Origin: Coffea arabica | Lineage: Eukaryota; Streptophyta; Magnoliopsida; Gentianales; Rubiaceae | Length of the DNA stretch: 64,000 nt | Direction: 5' to 3' | Assembly (NCBI RefSeq): GCF_036785885.1 | Contig: NC_092326.1 | Span: forward strand, 43,353,072 to 43,417,071 | Shown: piece by piece, positions 10,690-22,976 of the stretch | How the letters are laid out: each line of letters begins with the position of its first letter | Numbering within the stretch: the first letter of the stretch is position 1 | The notes under the pieces: model-generated | The model's input: only the letters and a program-made list of their open reading frames with translations | What the model was told of the DNA's origin: nothing | Databases searched by the model: none | Program-made: the position numbers and the translations under genes

Positions 10690-11240
10690 GGGCAGGTGGT
10701 GACGCGCGGCAATGGAGCTGGTGGTGGCTGTTGGAGCTTCAGGCAGCAGCGGCGCTGGAGCAGGGTGCTAGCATCGGCGACAGGGCTCTGCAGGAAAGCC
10801 CCTGCGGCGTGCGATCTGTCGTGGAAGCGCGCAGGCGTCGCGCGAGCAGGGCTACTTGTCGCGTGCAGCGCGGTGGTCAGCAGAGGGTAGCGGCTGGAGG
10901 GGTAGCGCGCGAGGGAGCGGCGGCGGCTGGAGGTGGCGCGCGAGGGACAGCGGCGTCGACGACAGCCTGCGTGGGTGAAGCTGCTGCGGTGGTAGTGGAA
11001 ACTCGTGGGCTCTGGCCGAAGCTGGGGCGCGGTGGAGGTCGGCGGCGGCTGGAGGGTGGCTGTGGTCGTGGCGCTCGGGCTTAGGGAGCCGCGACCGAGA
11101 GTAGCCACGCGCAGCGAGCGTGGGCAGCTTGGCCTTGGCTCACGGCGGCGTGCGGCTCTGGTGATTTGGGTGAAAGGGGTGGCGGCCGAAAGGAGAAAAG
11201 AAGGAAAAGGGAAAGAGGGGCAGCGGGGAAGAAAGAAAGA
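10690..11240. other. GC-rich island between pol and ORF3 of the Athila element
   Basis: About 550 bp that is strikingly GC-rich against an AT-rich element. It is dense in GGCGGC/GCTGG triplet-like runs and is open in several frames on both strands simply because stops are rare. No protein motif was recognised. It may be a captured host exon or 5' leader, or lineage-specific spacer. Confidence 0.5.
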
Positions 11241-11281
11241 AAGAAGAAAGAAAAAGGATGATTTGGGTGATTTAGCTGTAG

Positions 11282-11480
11282 TTTTTTTTTTTTTTAAATA
11301 TAAATTTCTCAAAACCCTGTTTCTTCATTATTCCGAATTTATATTTCAAAATTCTGAATTTTGAAAAGAAAATAAAAGCCAAAGGTTTTAAAAGAAAATT
11401 TCTTTGAAAATGTTTATTTACTTTTTTTTTTTATGAAAGGAATAATAATAATAATAATAATAAATAAATTTTTTTTTTTT
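11282..11480. repeat. Low-complexity AT tracts in the Athila element
   Basis: Runs of T (11282-11296, 11420-11434, 11469-11480) and an AAT triplet array (about 11440-11466) lie between the GC-rich island and the minisatellite. No gene. Confidence 0.8.
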
Positions 11481-11505
11481 GAATTCATGTTTTGTGTCGT
11501 CAATC

Positions 11506-11712
11506 ACCGCGTGGGCATGCCCAGATTACAAAACATCCACTGACCTCAGGAGACACAAACACCACGTGGGCACGCCAAGATTGCTCTTCGTCCTCTGATC
11601 TCAGTAGACACCAACACCGCGTGGGCACGCCAAGATTGGTCTTCGTCCTCTGATCTCAGGATACACCAACACCGCGTGGGCACGCCACGATTGATCTTCC
11701 TGATTTCAGTGA
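11506..11712. repeat. 55-bp minisatellite, four units
   Basis: Units start at 11506, 11561, 11616 and 11671, with exact 55-bp spacing of the ACCGCGTGGGCACGCC core. The middle units are nearly identical. The first and last are more diverged, and the last is truncated. It lies in the untranslated spacer just 3' of pol in element orientation. Confidence 0.9.
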
Positions 11713-11859
11713 AGGAAATATTAATACTGCTACTACCCAACGAGGAAACGACAAAATGAAAGAAATGAACAACTAAAAACAATAAAATCAATATTCGGGT
11801 TGCCTCCCGAAAGAGCGCCTTTCTTTAGTGTCTTTGGCTAGACATAGCCCATAATTTGC

Positions 11860-14800
11860 TTAAACCAAGCAAATTGGGTCCTCCAAATGCATCATCTCTA
11901 CCCGCTCAACTGGAACCTCATCATAATACGGCTTGAGACGATGACCATTCACCACAAATTTCTTCTCCGTCTTCAGACTCTGGATCTCCACTGCACCATA
12001 ATCAAAGACATTAGTTACAACAAAGGGACCAATCCAACGAGAACGTAACTTACCCGGAAATAACTTCAACTTCGAGTGATACAGTAGAACTTTTTGTCCA
12101 CATTCAAACGTCTTCCTAGAGACCTGCTGGTCATGAAAAATCTTGTTTTTCTCCTTATACATCACAGCATTCTCGTAGGCTTCATTGCGAATCTCCTCCA
12201 ATTCTTGTAACTGTAGCTTCCTTTGAATTCCGCCCTCTTCGATATCCATGTTGCATTGCTTGACCGCCCAAAATGCTCTATGCTCGAATTCGACAGGGAG
12301 GTGGCATGGCTTCCCAAATACCAAACGGTAAGGGAACATGCCGATCGGTGTCTTGTACGCCGTTCTATATGCCCACAAGGCATCCTCAAGTCTCACACTC
12401 CAGTCCTTCCTGTCAGGTCGAACCATTTTTTCCAAAATCGACTTGATCTCCCGGTTCGATGCTTCCGCCTGACCGTTTGTCTGCGGATGGTAAGACGTGG
12501 AGACTTTGTGCAAGACACCGTACCTCCTAAAAAGTGCAGCAATCATCTTGTTGCAGAAATGGGTATCCCGATCACTTACAATTGCTCGCGGCATCCCAAA
12601 ACGGACAAAGACATTAGATTTAATGAATTCTGCAACCACCTTAGAATCATTAGTGCGGGTGGCTTTTGCTTCCACCCACTTTGAAACATAATCTACGGCA
12701 AGCAATATATACAAAAAACCGAAAGATGAAGGGAAAGGGCCCATAAAATCAATACCCCAAACATCAAAAATCTCAACAAAAATCATTGGGGTTTGGGTCA
12801 TTTGATCCCTTCGAGAAATACTACCTACTCGTTGACACTTATCACATGACTTACAAAATAAATATGCATCCTTAAAGAGGGTCGGCCAATAAAATCCACT
12901 CTCTAGAACCTTACGAGCAGTCCTCTTTGGTCCAAAGTGACCTCCACATGCAAAAGAGTGACAATAAGCTAAAATGGATTGGAATTCATTTTCACTTACA
13001 CATCTCCGAATGATTTGGTCAGCACCACGTTTCCAGAGGTAAGCGTCATCCCAGATGTACGATTTTGCGTCACTCCTTAACTTATTCCTTTTTGCCTTAG
13101 GCCATCCTGCAGGAAACTTGTCAGTAACTAGAAAATTAACAATATCTGCATACCAGGGCAAAGTTAAATTAGCAGAAAATAAGTGCTCGTCGGGGAAAGT
13201 TTCTCTCAACGGGATATCGTCCTTGGTGACTTGTACCCGACTCAAGTGATCTGCAACCAAATTCTCTGCCCCTTTCTTATCTCTGATCTCCAAGTCAAAC
13301 TCCTGTAACAACAGTATCCACCTTATCAGTCGCGGTTTCGCCTCTTTCTTGGTCAATAGATACCGTAGGGCTGCATGATCAGAGAAAATAATAACTTTAG
13401 CACCAAGTAAATAGGAACGAAATTTTTCTAAAGCAAAAACTACAGCTAAAAGCTCTTTCTCAGTGGTCGAATAGTTCAATTGGGCTCCGTTCAAGGCTCG
13501 AGATGCGTAGTATATAGCGTGTGCTGCCTTTCCCACTCTTTGACCTAGCACCGCACCCACTGCGTAATCGCTGGCGTCACACATGATTTCAAATGGGAGA
13601 TTCCAGTCAGGGGGTTGGATGACAGGTGGAGAAGTGAGTAATTTTTTTAACTTCTCGAACGCTTCTTCGCACTCCTCGTCGAATTCAAAACTGACATCCT
13701 TTTGTAAAAGCCTGAAAAGTGGTGCCCCGATCTTTGAGAAATCCTTGATAAATCTGCGATAGAAACCTGCATGTTCTAGAAAAGAACGAACTTCCCGTAC
13801 AGTTACGGGGTAAGGTAAAGCAGATATCACATCTATTTTAGCTTTATCAACCTCAATTCCTCTAGACGACACTACGTGTCCTAGAACTATCCCGTGCTCA
13901 ACCATGAAGTGACATTTTTCCCAATTTAGTACCAGGTTAGTCTCAATGCATCTTTTTAAAATCAATGTCAAGTTATCTAAACAATCGTCAAAACTATCAC
14001 CATAGACACTAAAGTCATCCATGAATACCTCAATTATTCTCTCTACATATTCAGAAAAAATGCTAATCATGCACCTCTGGAATGTTGCAGGGGCATTACA
14101 CAATCCAAAAGGCATCCTTCGATAGGCAAAAGTGCAAAAGGGGCAAGTGAAAGTTGTTTTCTCTTGATCCTCTGGCGCAATTGCTATCTGAAAATAACTA
14201 GAGAAACCATCCAAAAAACAATAATAGGCACGGCGAGCTAACCTTTCAACCATTTGATCGATAAATGGAAGGGGAAAATGATCCTTCTTGGTCACTGCGT
14301 TCAATTTACGGTAATCGATGCACTGGCGCCAACCCGTAGGCTTTCGAATTGGAACAAGGTCCCCTTCATGATTTTCTTCCGCAGTTACCCCTACTTTCTT
14401 TGGCACCACTTAAACCGGACTCACCCATGGGCTGTCTGAGATAGAGAAAATAATTCCTACGTCCAGAAGCTTGATTATCTCTTTCTTGACCACTTCCATC
14501 ATGATGGGGTTCAATCTCCTTTGTGGTTGTCTTATCGGCCTAGCATCCTCTTCCAGGCGAATGCGGTGCATGCACACAGACGGACTTATACCCTTGATGT
14601 CTGCAATTGTCCACCCTATAGCTTCCTTATGCTCCCTTAAAACCCGCAACAGTTTGTCCTCCTCCGTGGGTGATAATTTGGATGAGATTATCACTGGTAA
14701 CGTCTCTTTTTCACCTAGAAAGGCATACTTTAAATGCTCGGGAAGGGGTTTCAACTCCACTTCAGGTGCCTGCACGATAGAAGGTAACAGCTTTAGGTGT

Positions 14801-17274
14801 GGTTCAGGCACAAATATAGGAGCAACATCATACCTTAGAGGACTTTGGCCTAGTGAATGCAAGGCTCCAACCATTCTTTGCAAATTGATGTCTAACTCCA
14901 TTTCGCAGGCCACTTCCAGATCCAAATGTTTGGTGATTGCTACCTCCAATTCATCCCTGCCATTAATCTCAAATACTTCTTGCACCAAAGGGTCAATTAT
15001 ACTCACAGCAAAAACAGCATTAGAATGACACGGATATTTCATGGCCTCAAATATACTAAAATGAACTATTTCTCCATCAAATTCCATCGTTAGGGTGCCC
15101 TTACTAACATCAATTTTTGTACGAGCCGTGCTCAAGAAGGGCCTCCCCAACAAAATTGGTGATGGATTTGGAGAACGTTCATCACCCATATCAAGAATAT
15201 AAAAATCAGCAGGGAACACTAAATTGTTCACTTGTACTAACATATCTTCTATCACCCCATCAGGATAAGCATTAGTCCTATCAGCCAATTGAATTATAAT
15301 GCCAGTTTCCTTTAAAGGGCCCAAATTCAGAGAAACATATATAGCCCTGGGCATCACATTTATAGAGGCTCCTAAATCTAACATGGCATTCCTAATGCTA
15401 ATGTTCCCTATTTTGCACGGAATAGTGAACATACCTGGGTCTCCGCACTTGGGTGGAAGTTTTCTTTGAAGCACTGCAGATACGTTCTCTCCCACAATTA
15501 TCCTTTCATCTCCCCTCAGTTTCTTCCTATTGATGCATAGGTCCTTCAAAAATTTGGCATACCGGGGTACTTGCTTAATTGCGTCAAGTAAGGGGATATT
15601 TATCTCCACCTTCCTAAACATCTCCAAAATTTCCTTTTCCTTATCTTGCTTTTTCGGCCTTTCCAACCTGCTAGGAAAAGGTGGTGGGTTAGGCTTAATT
15701 GGAACCACAGGGTTACGTATTACCTCTTTATTTGTGCCAGGAGTTCCTTCTTCCTCAAGCTCCTTCTCAATGCGGTCCTCATTCTTGTCCTTCGGAGCCA
15801 CTGGTGCTGGTCCTTCAATCTCTTTCCCACTCCTGAGGGTCATTGCACTTACATTCTTGGGGTTCACCTCAGGTTGGGATGGAAGTTTTCCCTTCCCCTG
15901 GGAGTCCAGTCGATTGACAATTGAGGCTAATTGACTCATCTGATTTTCCAAGTTTTGCATACGTGCTTTCATCTCTTGATTGTTGGCCTCAGTGTCCTGT
16001 TGAAATTTCATAGTATTAGAGGCTATGGTTTTAACCATGTCTTCTAGGGACATACCTGAGGCAGAGGAGGGTTGATTCCTTGTTTGATATTGCTGCTGGA
16101 AACCCTGTTGTCTATTGGGGATGAAATTTTGTTGCTTATTTCCCCCATAACTCAGATTTGGATGATCCCTCCAACCCGGATTGTATGAGTTGGAATAGGG
16201 GTCATACTGTCTACGTGGCATGGGCATGTTACCAGCCATGTTTGCTTGCTCAATTCCCTCTTCATGTAACTGTGGGCATGAGTCAGTGGTATGACCAATA
16301 TTCGTGCAAATCCCACACACTTTGGCTTGCTGTGCATTTCCTACAGCTATCTGTCGAACAAATGATGTTAATTCAGATAACTGCTGTTCAATGGAAGATG
16401 AACTTACCTCGTTGACCTTTCTCGTAGGAACATCTGCTCTCGTACCAAACTGCTGGCAATTCTCTGCCATTTGCTCAATTAAGTCCCATGCCTCCTGGGT
16501 AGTCTTATTTACCAGTGCACCACCACTTGCTGCATCAATGATATTCCTATCGTTCATCAGTAGCCCCTCGTAGAAATACTGAATCAGCAGTTGATCACTT
16601 ATTTGGTGATGTGGGCATCGGGTACGCAGCCTGGTGAACCTCTCTCAATATTCATACAAGGATTCCCCGTGAAATTGCTTGATTCCACATATTTCCTTTC
16701 GCAAACTAGCAGCTCTGGATGCAGGGAAATATTTTTCAAAAAATTTTTTCTGCATCTCTGGCCACGTGGTGATAATGCCTGCAGGTAGACAGTATAACCA
16801 GTCCTTTGCCGAATCCTTGAGAGAGAAAGGGAAGACCCTTAATTTAATTTGTTCATCAGTTACTCCCGAAGGCTTCATACTCGAGCACACCACATCAAAT
16901 TCCTGCATGTGTTTGTGGGGTTCCTCTCCTGGCAGACCATGAAAAACAGGCAACAAATGTATTAAACCAGGTTTTAATTCGAAAGCTGCATTCTCACTAA
17001 GGCGAGGAAAAGTTATGCAAAGAGGTTGTTGGGTCAAGTTTGGAGCAGCCAACTCCCTTAATGTTTGTGTGTTTGCCATGTCGACGTCCTCTTGGCAATA
17101 ATCACTTGAAGTGTCACCCAACGATTCTGCTGGTTCAACTTCGGGCTCAGGTCTCTGAGATGTAGCCCTGGAGTGCTCCTCTCTGAGCTGTCTGGTTTCT
17201 TTCCTTGTTCTACGCGCGGTTTTCTCTACTTCAGCGTCAAAAATCAATTCACCTGTACGAGAAGACCTAGGCAT
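11860..17274 (-). pseudogene. Athila gag-pol polyprotein with two nonsense codons
   Basis: One continuous frame of 1,805 codons starts at ATG 17274. Domains in order: Gag (PGLIHLLPVFHGLPGEEPHKH block), CCHC knuckle (CGICTNIGHTTDSC), retropepsin (LDLGASINVMP, about 15360-15385) and reverse transcriptase (YRKLNAV..., FMDDFSVYG near 14015). RNase H ([13 protein letters not shown]...EKELLAVV), an HHCC finger and integrase follow ([26 protein letters not shown] supplying D, D, E). TGA at 16645-16647 stands where related Gags have Trp. TAA at 14410-14412 interrupts the SPWVSPV / VVPKK junction before RT. Both can arise from a single transition. No frame shift was found, so the element lost autonomy recently. 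Confidence 0.93.
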
Positions 17275-17366
17275 ACACTAGAAAAATACCAGAAAATTAG
17301 AGCAAAATAAAAAAAAATAAAATAAAAAAGATTGAAATTTAAAAAGAAACAAATAATAACGCCAGG

Positions 17367-17384
17367 TCCCCGACAACGGCGCCA
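17367..17384 (-). other. Athila primer-binding site (tRNA-Asp-like)
   Basis: The + strand TCCCCGACAACGGCGCCA equals the 3' end of plant tRNA-Asp including CCA, except for one base (A for G at the seventh position). tRNA-Asp priming is usual for Athila elements. Five bases separate it from the LTR. Confidence 0.85.
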
Positions 17385-17389
17385 AAAAT

Positions 17390-18856
17390 TGACAGGTCGT
17401 CAGCCTGTGCAATAATAATAATAATAATATAGAACCTAGCTACCACTAAGAGCAGTCAATAATTAATCCTAGGTACTGGAGCAGGGACTCTAGGTGTGCA
17501 ATGGGTTACTTGATTCACCCTGTTCCCGAAGAGTTTGCTTAATCCGATATACCAGAATTAATTAATTGACAAAAATTACTAAATAGTAGACAGTGGCAAG
17601 TAGGGTCGTCTCCTCAGGGACTGGAGATATCTGTTTCTTTTTAAAATCCAATTGATAAGGGGGGGATTTCACCGGAATGAAACTAAAAATAATTAGACAA
17701 TTTAATTAAAAATGAATAAATCACTAGCACAAATATAGCAGGAATTTAATCAGGAATAAATAAATTCTAGCCAAGGATGCAACTACTCAGGTACAGTCCA
17801 TTTATCTGATCATTGATGCAGGAGAGGTTCACTTAATTCATTAATAGGCTAGTTATAGTCTGACGACCAATTTTTCCTTAAATTATTGATAACCAAGGTA
17901 CGACCATTGATCACCCCTAACCAGGAAATACTCCTAGGTACGACCGTAGGAATTAATTTCCCAATTGCATTAATATTAGAAAAACCTAGCCCTAACCAAT
18001 AACACGCTACGAGGGTTATTTAAATTAGATTGCACGTTCCCCTAATGTGTAAACACACCAGTTGCCACTAATATTAATCAATCAAACAATTACGGATTTA
18101 ATTGACTAAATTGGCACGAGATTAATAAATCACATTGAACATTGGGCCCTTGACATCCAATTAATAAAATAATCCCATGAAAATATAAGCAGACAACGTG
18201 CAAATATTAATAAATTAAGGAACGCGTGAAAACTAATTAGATCTCACAGATTTTCGGGACTGCGCCGTCGAGTTGACCCTTGACTAGATGGAAGACTTAG
18301 CCACGCCGCATAATTAAATCACCACACGAATTAATAGATTGCAAAGGCATTGCGATTTCTATTAAGAAGCAAGGAATAAAAGGTGTTTTTCCCGTTGGGG
18401 AATATTGTCGAACACCTGGCGTGCGTCAGAGGCCAGTCAGGAGAAAGCAAAACTAAAACTGAACTAAAAGACTAAAACTAGAGGTGTCCCTGTTATTCTA
18501 CGTCATCCCTATTTAAGCAACAAAAGAAAGATGACTAAAGCCTATCTAGGTGGTCCCCACACATGTGGACAAAGCCTTCAAAGTACTACTTGCCCAAGTC
18601 TCTTTCCGTAGCTTTCTTTGAAGAGCCCAAATGACATATAGTTTGTGGTCCCCCACCAATTCAAGGGCCCAAGAATTGAAGCCCCTAGAAGTCTCCATAT
18701 TCTCCATAAAATCCCTCCTTTTTGGTAGTTTTCTGTTTCACTCCTGAAATTAAGTCCATATACCAAAAATGAGTAGATCTCAGCAATTAACACAATATTT
18801 ATCAGCGATAAAAGGAAAAATTAATAATAAAATTACCAACAAATTATACCCTATCA
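17390..18856 (-). repeat. 5' LTR of the Athila element
   Basis: 1,467 bp, the same length as the 3' LTR. It would carry the promoter, reading leftward. The minus strand has an AT-rich TTAAATA near 18513 as a weak TATA candidate. The primer-binding site begins 5 bp inside the element. Confidence 0.95.
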
Positions 18857-18861
18857 AACTG

Positions 18862-21109
18862 CAGCCGAGACTAAGTGTATACGCTAATATGAAATTGAAC
18901 ACATGCTCATTTTCAATAAGTCTTGGTCATGTTAGTAGAGCCATGGGATGTTTACGATTTGAAATGATTTTCATCATGCCATTTTCAAATTTTAGTTTCT
19001 TTGAGCTACGGCTAGAAAACCCACCAAAATATTTTTTTTTTAAAATCATAATGGCTGCTGATTGATGTTCTATTACCATTCATGACTTGCATACTTTTGG
19101 CAATTAGAAATCCTATCCTATGTACTGCATGGATGGCCAAACCTATGTATGGTTTCAATCAGTTTTGCTTTGACCAGATTTTTTCGTGCACGTATGTATG
19201 GTTATTCATGAAACTGGCTAGCTAATTCCAATCTTTAATAAAAGTGGTCGGGCTAAATCTCATTAGTCAATAAGTTTAATTAAAATCATAAATATATACT
19301 ACTTCCCCTCCTTTTTTTTTTTTGAAAGATTAGTTTGCTACCCCTCAATTCTTTCGATTATTTAATTCCACTTTATTTTTCTTTTTAATGCTTTGCCATA
19401 TATATATTCAGGTTATTCTTGTACCAAGCATATCAGCCCTTATTTGGCTGAATGGAGCACGTGTTACAACGCAATTGTAATTCAAGTAAATATGATTATA
19501 TTATGAGAGATAAAGTAAACAGATTTCTTTAAAAGAGTGAGTGCTGACTTATAATGAATTGCTTGATTTGTTTAATTCCCAATTCAAAAAATTTCTACGT
19601 CGTAGTCTGGCATACAACTCTATTTTCTCCTTCACAGTACTTGAAGTAACGTTAAATAAGCATCTTGTATCCAGTAAGAGTGACATTTATACGTTTAAGG
19701 TGCAAGGACAAGTCTATCATGATCTTTCTAACCTAATGTGATAGGTTGCAATTTTATCATTTATTTTATTATTAATTTTCTCTATTACCTGACCCGATGT
19801 GGGTTAATTGTTAAATTTTACTCACTTTTAGTATTTTGCATCTATTTCAGGGAGTAAAACGAAAATATGATAACATGTGCTAATTTGATAGAAAAGGAGT
19901 CCAGATGATAAAACTCGTCCCAGGGGCATTTTTGGAAAAGAAGATGTTACGCCCATTTTGATAAATTCGGTGAAGGAAGGACGGCTGAAGGGCTTCTTCT
20001 TCTTGTTGGGAGCCGCCGCACTTAATACGTTTAAGGTGACATTTATACGTTTAAGGTGCAAGGACAAGTCTATCGTGATCTTTCTAACCTAATGCATAAT
20101 GAGATGTGCAACACCATCTCTAACATTTCTGCAAACGCAAAGAATGGGATAATATCATGAAGTGCTAGTTTAAGCTAAGTAACAAGTGGAGTTTTACAAT
20201 TTTTTTAAAAATATTTATTTGGAGTTTTATAGTATGATTTTTATCTGTGTTTCATTTCTGCAGATAACTAATACCGAAATGAATAATCATAATAAGATTA
20301 GCCGTCAAATTGTCATTGTCCATGAACAGCCCCATGGGGAAATGGCGACTATGCAAATGCTTTGAACCAAGTAAGTTTGTGAGGAATTTGAGAGCAAGCT
20401 AAGCATGTGAAAGCAGAACACGGGCTGCTTAGCTGCCCAATTAATTTCAGGGAATAATTTCATTTCTTCCCTGAATTTTCCCTGACCAACACTCTTGATG
20501 ATTTACAATTCACAAATTAACTCTTGATATACAGTAACTTCATTAACTTAACTTGAGGAGACAAATTGGTTTTGAGTGGAGGTCATCCCTCACTGGGTCA
20601 CAATCTGCCTCAAAACTATAACCATAAACCCCAGAATAATAATAATCATCATCATCATCCATCCTTTGCATGGCTACTGGCATTCTGGAAAAGGCATGTA
20701 ACGTGATTCGGAAATCCCATGTTGATTTACTCGCATAATTTGATGAATTATGACTAATTGAGAGGAACTGGTTATTACTTCGTCATTGCATTAAGTTTTG
20801 TTTATGTTGAATTAATAGTAAACAGTCAATTTCTGGAGATGCTGTGACAAAGGTTAATTGAACTTTGTCAAATTTAATGTGTTTTTTTAATTGATCTCAT
20901 TGTATTTTTTAATTCATTTTTTACATAAATATTTTTCTCAATATGCTCATTTTAATAGGACATTGTTTGTCGACTTTATTAAGTTTATCACGGAAATTGT
21001 AGCTGCGTGATTTATTTTAGTCTCGTGACCTGTGCTATCAAGTCCAATTTCTATTTGGCTTGCAATTGAAATCATTCAAGAGTAAGAAACAAAAAACTGC
21101 TAAACTAAC
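18862..21109. other. Intergenic region with repeat fragments
   Basis: 18887-19340 resembles the second half of repeat R (about 1040-1470). A 57-bp direct repeat at 19682-19738 and 20038-20094 flanks an LTR-start-like segment. A simple TCATCA run lies near 20640-20660. No gene was recognised. Confidence 0.6.
19682..20094. repeat. 57-bp direct repeats flanking an LTR-like fragment
   Basis: The two 57-bp copies (19682-19738, 20038-20094) differ at one base. The 299 bp between them starts TGATAGG and continues with TTTTATTATTAATTTTC-like sequence, as Athila-type LTR starts do here. The repeats are far too long to be a target duplication. Confidence 0.7.
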
Positions 21110-21360
21110 CAAAGCTCAAGCCAACAAATATTCAACTTCATAAACTCTCTATTCCTCACGTGTGCAGTTTAACTTCATAAGCAGAAATTGGTGTGGCCAG
21201 CCAATCAGCCTTGCTAAATTGATCATTGCTATACCAATCAACAGTCCAGGGTCACTTTTTATTAGTTGTCTCATACCGATTTAATCCATTCAGACTTCTT
21301 CATTAAATCAAATTAGGTTCCTGAAAATGAAATCAAAAGGGTTATCTGCCCACTTCGTTA
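21110..21360 (+). pseudogene. Decayed O-methyltransferase exon-1 relic
   Basis: Aligned blocks match the intact gene downstream: ATATTCAACTTCATAAA, then GGCCAGCCAATCA..CTAAATTGATC, then CAGACTTCTTCATT and CAAAAGGGTTATCTGC. These correspond to residues of about 18-107 of the 22977 gene, in order and in the same orientation, with many indels and stops. It shows that the O-methyltransferase cluster once had at least three members here. Confidence 0.75.
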
Positions 21361-22903
21361 ACAAGATATGCAAGTAATGTTGGAAACAAATCCAAAAGTG
21401 ACAAAATATAATTTAAAAGTTTAGTACTCAAACAAATGTGTATGTGCCGTAATTCTTTTTTTAAATGTTTGACAGACAAACTGCACTGCAAATATAGCAA
21501 CAAATCAAGGTCAAGAAACAAAAGTTTAGCCCATTATGGAGTTCAATATAATATAATCAAAGTTTAAATTGTATAACAGGTGCCATAGAACACTCGTTAA
21601 AATATATTTCAAGTGTTATGTTTTTTAAAATATAATATTAATTAGAGAAAGTAAATAAATATAAAAGAGGGTAGGTAAGATTAAATAAGGAAAGTATGTA
21701 AATACAAGAGAGGATAATAATTGTTACTATGCGTATATATATGATATGTTAAGTGAATATTATGTAAGGCACCCATTAGTAAAACCCAAGTTTAAATTCT
21801 GCAAATATTCAACTCAAATTTTTGTACTTATATTTTTTTTCTTTGCGAGGATTTTGGTTCCTTTAACACTTGTATAGGCATTCCTTTCTCCATCTTCACA
21901 ATAACGAGGAAAGCTTACCAAATTTACATGTGTTCGAAAATGTCTGCATGTGTTGAATTTTCAAAATAGAGAACTTTTAAATTAAGAATTGTGTTATCTT
22001 GTGGCCATTAAGACTTGTAAATCATACCAAACTTACTGTATAAATATACATCCTAACAATTATTAATATACCTTATTTCTATAAATTTTCTTTATTTAAC
22101 TTTACATTTCTAAGATATTTACATGTGAACTTCATCTTAACAATGAATGCCTAATGGATAAGACCCTAAATTAAAGACCACTTCATTTACTTTAGCATCA
22201 TGCCATGTTCAATTACCCCATATTTTATAGGTCGAAGACTCTAAATCTAAGAGCTGCAAATTATGGATATATACATTGGTTCCACATTTCATCAAATTCT
22301 AGTATTTGATATTGATTAACAATAATGGCTAGTACTAATTTTCGAATCCATTAGAGTTGTAAATCTCTCATAGTAGGAAGAAAACAAGGCTTAACGTTCC
22401 AATTAAGAAATGTATCCCTATATTTAGGACAAGAATAATGTTTCTTAAGCATTGCAATACACCAGATCGTTGTGAAAAGAGAATTTGCTCAAGAATGATG
22501 CACCAACGTAAAATTTTACTCAACCACGGCTCAAAAGTTGTGATAATTTAAATTTCTTTTTCTTCGTCTTCCAAACAAGAAGAACCACCAGCAGCGTGCA
22601 TTATGTGATTTTCTCAAGTGATAATACGAGTCGACACAAAGAACAATTAATTAATAAGTGCTGATTATACACTTTAATTTAAGCACGTCTCCAGAAACAC
22701 TGAATTATGTGTAGTTACACCAAGAAGGAGACTAGACTAACCCATATACTCATATTTGAATTGGTCAAGAAAAGGAAACTGATGTCAGCTGCCTTTGGAT
22801 CCTTGTTTCTGAGTTGATTTCATTGTTTATTTTGCTAACAGGTTCTTGTCAGACTATTAGAAGAAATTATTGCAACGTTATTCCTGTGAATCCCATAATC
22901 CGC
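21361..22903. other. Upstream intergenic region of the O-methyltransferase gene
   Basis: AT-rich, with no recognisable gene or transposon ends. It probably contains the gene's promoter. Confidence 0.5.
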
Positions 22904-22910
22904 CTATAAA
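22904..22910 (+). promoter_or_regulatory. TATA box of the O-methyltransferase gene
   Basis: TATAAAA lies 67 bp upstream of the start codon at 22977. This leaves room for a 5' leader of about 35-40 nt. Confidence 0.6.
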
Positions 22911-22976
22911 ATGCGAGTTCTACTTGTAATTCCCACCACCAAAAAGCGCAAAAAATCCTAGAATTTCAAACAAAAA

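Larger units (their letters stand above)
6272..18856 (-). mobile_element. Nearly complete Athila-type Ty3/gypsy LTR retrotransposon
   Basis: The element is 12,585 bp on the minus strand. It has two LTRs of 1,467 bp each (6272-7738 and 17390-18856) and a 5-bp target duplication AACTG (6267-6271 and 18857-18861). It has a tRNA-Asp-like primer-binding site, a polypurine tract, one long gag-pol frame and a third frame between pol and the 3' LTR. The RT signature FMDDFSVYG, the retropepsin DLGASIN and the downstream ORF place it in the Athila group. About ten substitutions separate the LTRs (0.7 percent). At an assumed 1.3e-8 per site per year that is roughly a quarter of a million years. Two nonsense codons in gag-pol make it non-autonomous now. 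Confidence 0.95.

Noticed and set aside
10437-11312. 291-codon open frame on the minus strand
   Set aside because: Low-complexity translation of the GC-rich island. Several frames are open there on both strands and no motif is visible.
14471-15028. 185-codon open frame on the + strand
   Set aside because: Shadow of gag-pol on the opposite strand, with no features of its own.
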